Below, one piece after another: positions 7,448-8,763 of a DNA stretch of 8,763 nucleotides. Origin of the DNA: Gemmatimonadota bacterium (GTDB lineage Bacteria; Gemmatimonadota; Gemmatimonadetes; Gemmatimonadales; Gemmatimonadaceae); assembly GCA_029884515.1 (NCBI GenBank), contig JAOUHR010000056.1, positions 1 to 8,763 on the forward strand, written 5' to 3'. How positions within the stretch are numbered: the first letter of the stretch is position 1; the number at the start of each line of letters is the position of its first letter. Under the pieces are notes generated by a model. The model did no database searches. It was given only the letters and a program-made list of their open reading frames with translations, and was not told the origin of the DNA. The translations under genes and the position numbers were made by a program.

Positions 7448-8580
7448 TGCCCGAGCCCGGCGCGCCTCGCGTCGTCGTCTTCCGCCGCCGGATCCTCCCC
7501 TGGTCGGAGACGTTCATCGCGTCGCAGACGATGGCGCTCCACCGCTACGCGCCGGTGTACGTGGGGTACGAGCTCGACGCGCGGGGCGCACGGTACGTCG
7601 AGGGACGTGAGCGCGTGCTCCTCGCCGACCACAGCGCCTTCCCCCCGCTCGGCAAGGCGATGGTGAAGTACGCCGGCCGCGCGCCCGCGCGGTGGGTGCG
7701 CGCGATCGCGGCCACGACGCCCACGCTGGTGCACGCCTTCTTCGGTTCCAGCGCGATCCCCGCGCACAGCATCGCCCGCGCGCTCGGCGTTCCCCTCATC
7801 GTGACCTATCTCGGCATGGACATCACCGTCACGCCGAAGAGCGCCGCCGAGGTCGCGCGCCGTCGCCGCGCCTTCGCCGCGGCGGACCGGGTGCTCTGCG
7901 TCTCGGAGTTCCTCGCCGTGAAGCTGCGCGAGGCCGGATGCCCGCCGGAGAAGGTGCGGACGCACTACACCGGCGTGGACACCACGAAGTTCGTGCCCTC
8001 CACGGAGCCGCCGGAGAAGGCGCAGGTGCTCTTCGTCGGCCGGCTGGCGGCGAAGAAGGGCGTGATCCACCTGCTCCGCGCGATGCCCGAGGTGCGCCGC
8101 GCGGTGCCCGGCGCGGAACTGGTGATCGCCGGCGACGGTGAACTGCGCGGCGAACTCGAGGCCGCCGCGCAGGCGCTCGACCTCCCCGTGCGATTCCTCG
8201 GCGTGCAGACCCCGGTGCAGGTGAACGCCCTGATGCGCCGCGCGACGGTGCTCTGCGGCCCGAGCGTGGTCGATGCGCGCGGCAACGCCGAGGGATTGCC
8301 CTTCACCTTCCTCGAGGCGCAGGCGTGCGGGCTGCCGGTGGTGGTCTCGACGTCGGGGGGGACGGCGGAGGGCGCGGTGGATGGGAAGACCGGCTTCCTC
8401 TTCGCGCCCGGCGACGAAGCAGCGCTGGCGCGGCACCTGATCACGATCCTGAAGGATCCCGCGCTCCGGCAGCGGATGAGCAAGGCGGCGCGGGCGCACA
8501 TGGAGCAGAACTTCGACTTGGCGCGGCAGACGCGGGTCCTGGAAGCGATATACGACGGAGTTCGCGAGAGGCAGGAATGA
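7447..8580 (+). CDS. Family 4 glycosyltransferase (GT-B, WcaL-like)
   Basis: This 377-residue protein is a GT-B fold retaining glycosyltransferase of family 4. The N-terminal half has SETFIASQTMAL (20-31), the pattern seen in colanic-acid WcaL/AmsK-type enzymes, and HAFFG (96-100) as the acceptor-side histidine segment. The C-terminal half has FVGRLAAKKG (196-205) with R199 and K203/K204 for nucleotide-sugar phosphate binding, VIAGDGELR (226-234), and the EX7E motif from E282 to E290 within AEGLPFTFLEAQACGLPVV, followed by GGTAE and GKTGFLF. The ATG at 7447 overlaps the GT2 stop as TGATG. A much longer open frame upstream in the same phase runs antisense through the kinases and is not coding; the family-typical N-terminus begins at this ATG. 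With the GT2 it probably adds consecutive sugars to a surface polysaccharide. Donor and acceptor are unknown. Confidence 0.92.
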   Translation: MPEPGAPRVVVFRRRILPWSETFIASQTMALHRYAPVYVGYELDARGARYVEGRERVLLADHSAFPPLGKAMVKYAGRAPARWVRAIAATTPTLVHAFFGSSAIPAHSIARALGVPLIVTYLGMDITVTPKSAAEVARRRRAFAAADRVLCVSEFLAVKLREAGCPPEKVRTHYTGVDTTKFVPSTEPPEKAQVLFVGRLAAKKGVIHLLRAMPEVRRAVPGAELVIAGDGELRGELEAAAQALDLPVRFLGVQTPVQVNALMRRATVLCGPSVVDARGNAEGLPFTFLEAQACGLPVVVSTSGGTAEGAVDGKTGFLFAPGDEAALARHLITILKDPALRQRMSKAARAHMEQNFDLARQTRVLEAIYDGVRERQE

Positions 8581-8667
8581 GATGGGAGTGGGAGGGGTAA
8601 GGGGGCGCGCCGCTGCCGGCGCTGCTGCCGATCCTCACCTCTCACACCTCCCCCCTCCCATCTGTCC
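8581..8667. terminator. Convergent spacer with nested inverted repeats, possible bidirectional terminator
   Basis: The spacer between the convergent GT4 and lepA genes contains an outer inverted repeat: GATGGGAG at 8581-8588 pairs perfectly with CTCCCATC at 8655-8662, and the pairing continues imperfectly inward (GGGAGG against CCTCCC). Inside it is a compact hairpin, GCGCCG 8607-8612 and CGGCGC 8617-8622, with the four-base loop CTGC. There is no T-tract on either strand, so a classical intrinsic terminator is not shown; the structure may still pause or end transcription or protect 3' ends. It fills nearly the whole gap, starting right after the GT4 stop and ending five bases before the lepA stop. 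Confidence 0.45.
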
Positions 8668-8763
8668 CTAGTCGACCTGCAGCACCGCGAGAAAGGCTTC
8701 CTGCGGGATCTCCACGGCCCCGACCTGCTTCATCCGCTTCTTCCCCTCCTTCTGCTTCTCGAG
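8668..8763 (-). CDS. lepA: Elongation factor 4 (LepA), C-terminal fragment
   Basis: Read on the minus strand, the last 93 bases give 31 residues followed by a TAG stop at 8670-8668. The sequence includes [15 protein letters not shown] and then [13 protein letters not shown] at the end. This is the highly conserved C-terminal tail of LepA/EF4, a ribosome-binding translational GTPase thought to act on stalled or mis-translocated ribosomes. The KQK-GKKRMKQ-G and PQEAFLA blocks are specific to LepA, so identification is confident in spite of the short length. The rest of the gene, including the GTPase domain, lies beyond the window end. It is convergent with the GT4 gene and unrelated to it functionally. 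Confidence 0.92.
   Translation of the reverse strand, partial: LEKQKEGKKRMKQVGAVEIPQEAFLAVLQVD

Overview
The window is GC-rich DNA, densely coded, with several GTG starts and many overlapping or nearly touching genes. The gene content (FtsEX, LepA, a zinc-type ROK kinase, envelope-type glycosyltransferases) indicates a free-living, rod-type or Gram-negative-like bacterium. Composition and gene style suggest Gemmatimonadota or a similar high-GC phylum. That assignment is a guess from style, not from a marker gene.

Layout. Positions 1-6489 form one minus-strand run of eight genes, all apparently co-directional and tightly packed. Read in transcription order they are: a ROK-family sugar kinase (6489-5449), a PfkB-family kinase (5429-4428), a STAS + HATPase regulator (4431-3538), a STAS-like (DUF4325-type) protein fused to a winged helix (3518-2967), a 101-residue unknown protein (2967-2662), a PLP-dependent trans-sulfuration-family enzyme (2653-1475), FtsE (1470-748) and FtsX (751 to beyond the window start). 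Junctions are 4-base overlaps (GTGA) at two places, a one-base TGATG overlap at one, and gaps of 4, 8, 19 and 19 bases elsewhere, so one long operon is likely. A 115-base divergent intergenic region (6490-6604) separates this run from a plus-strand pair of glycosyltransferases, a GT2 (6605-7447) and a GT4 (7447-8580), which overlap by one base. After an 87-base spacer with nested inverted repeats, the C-terminal 31 codons of lepA (elongation factor 4) run in on the minus strand to the window end.

How the genes may work together. FtsE and FtsX form the divisome ABC-type complex that controls peptidoglycan hydrolysis. The two glycosyltransferases look like a small surface-polysaccharide or LPS-decorating unit. 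The central part of the long run holds the least conventional content: an anti-sigma-like ATPase with a built-in STAS domain, next to a second STAS-like protein carrying a DNA-binding-like winged helix and a small unknown protein. This resembles a partner-switching module, but the canonical phosphoserine site is absent from the STAS domain and no sigma factor is encoded in the window. It is embedded between two sugar kinases and a sulfur amino-acid enzyme. Most other genes are ordinary housekeeping or accessory metabolism. No RNA gene, CRISPR array, insertion sequence or prophage remnant was seen.
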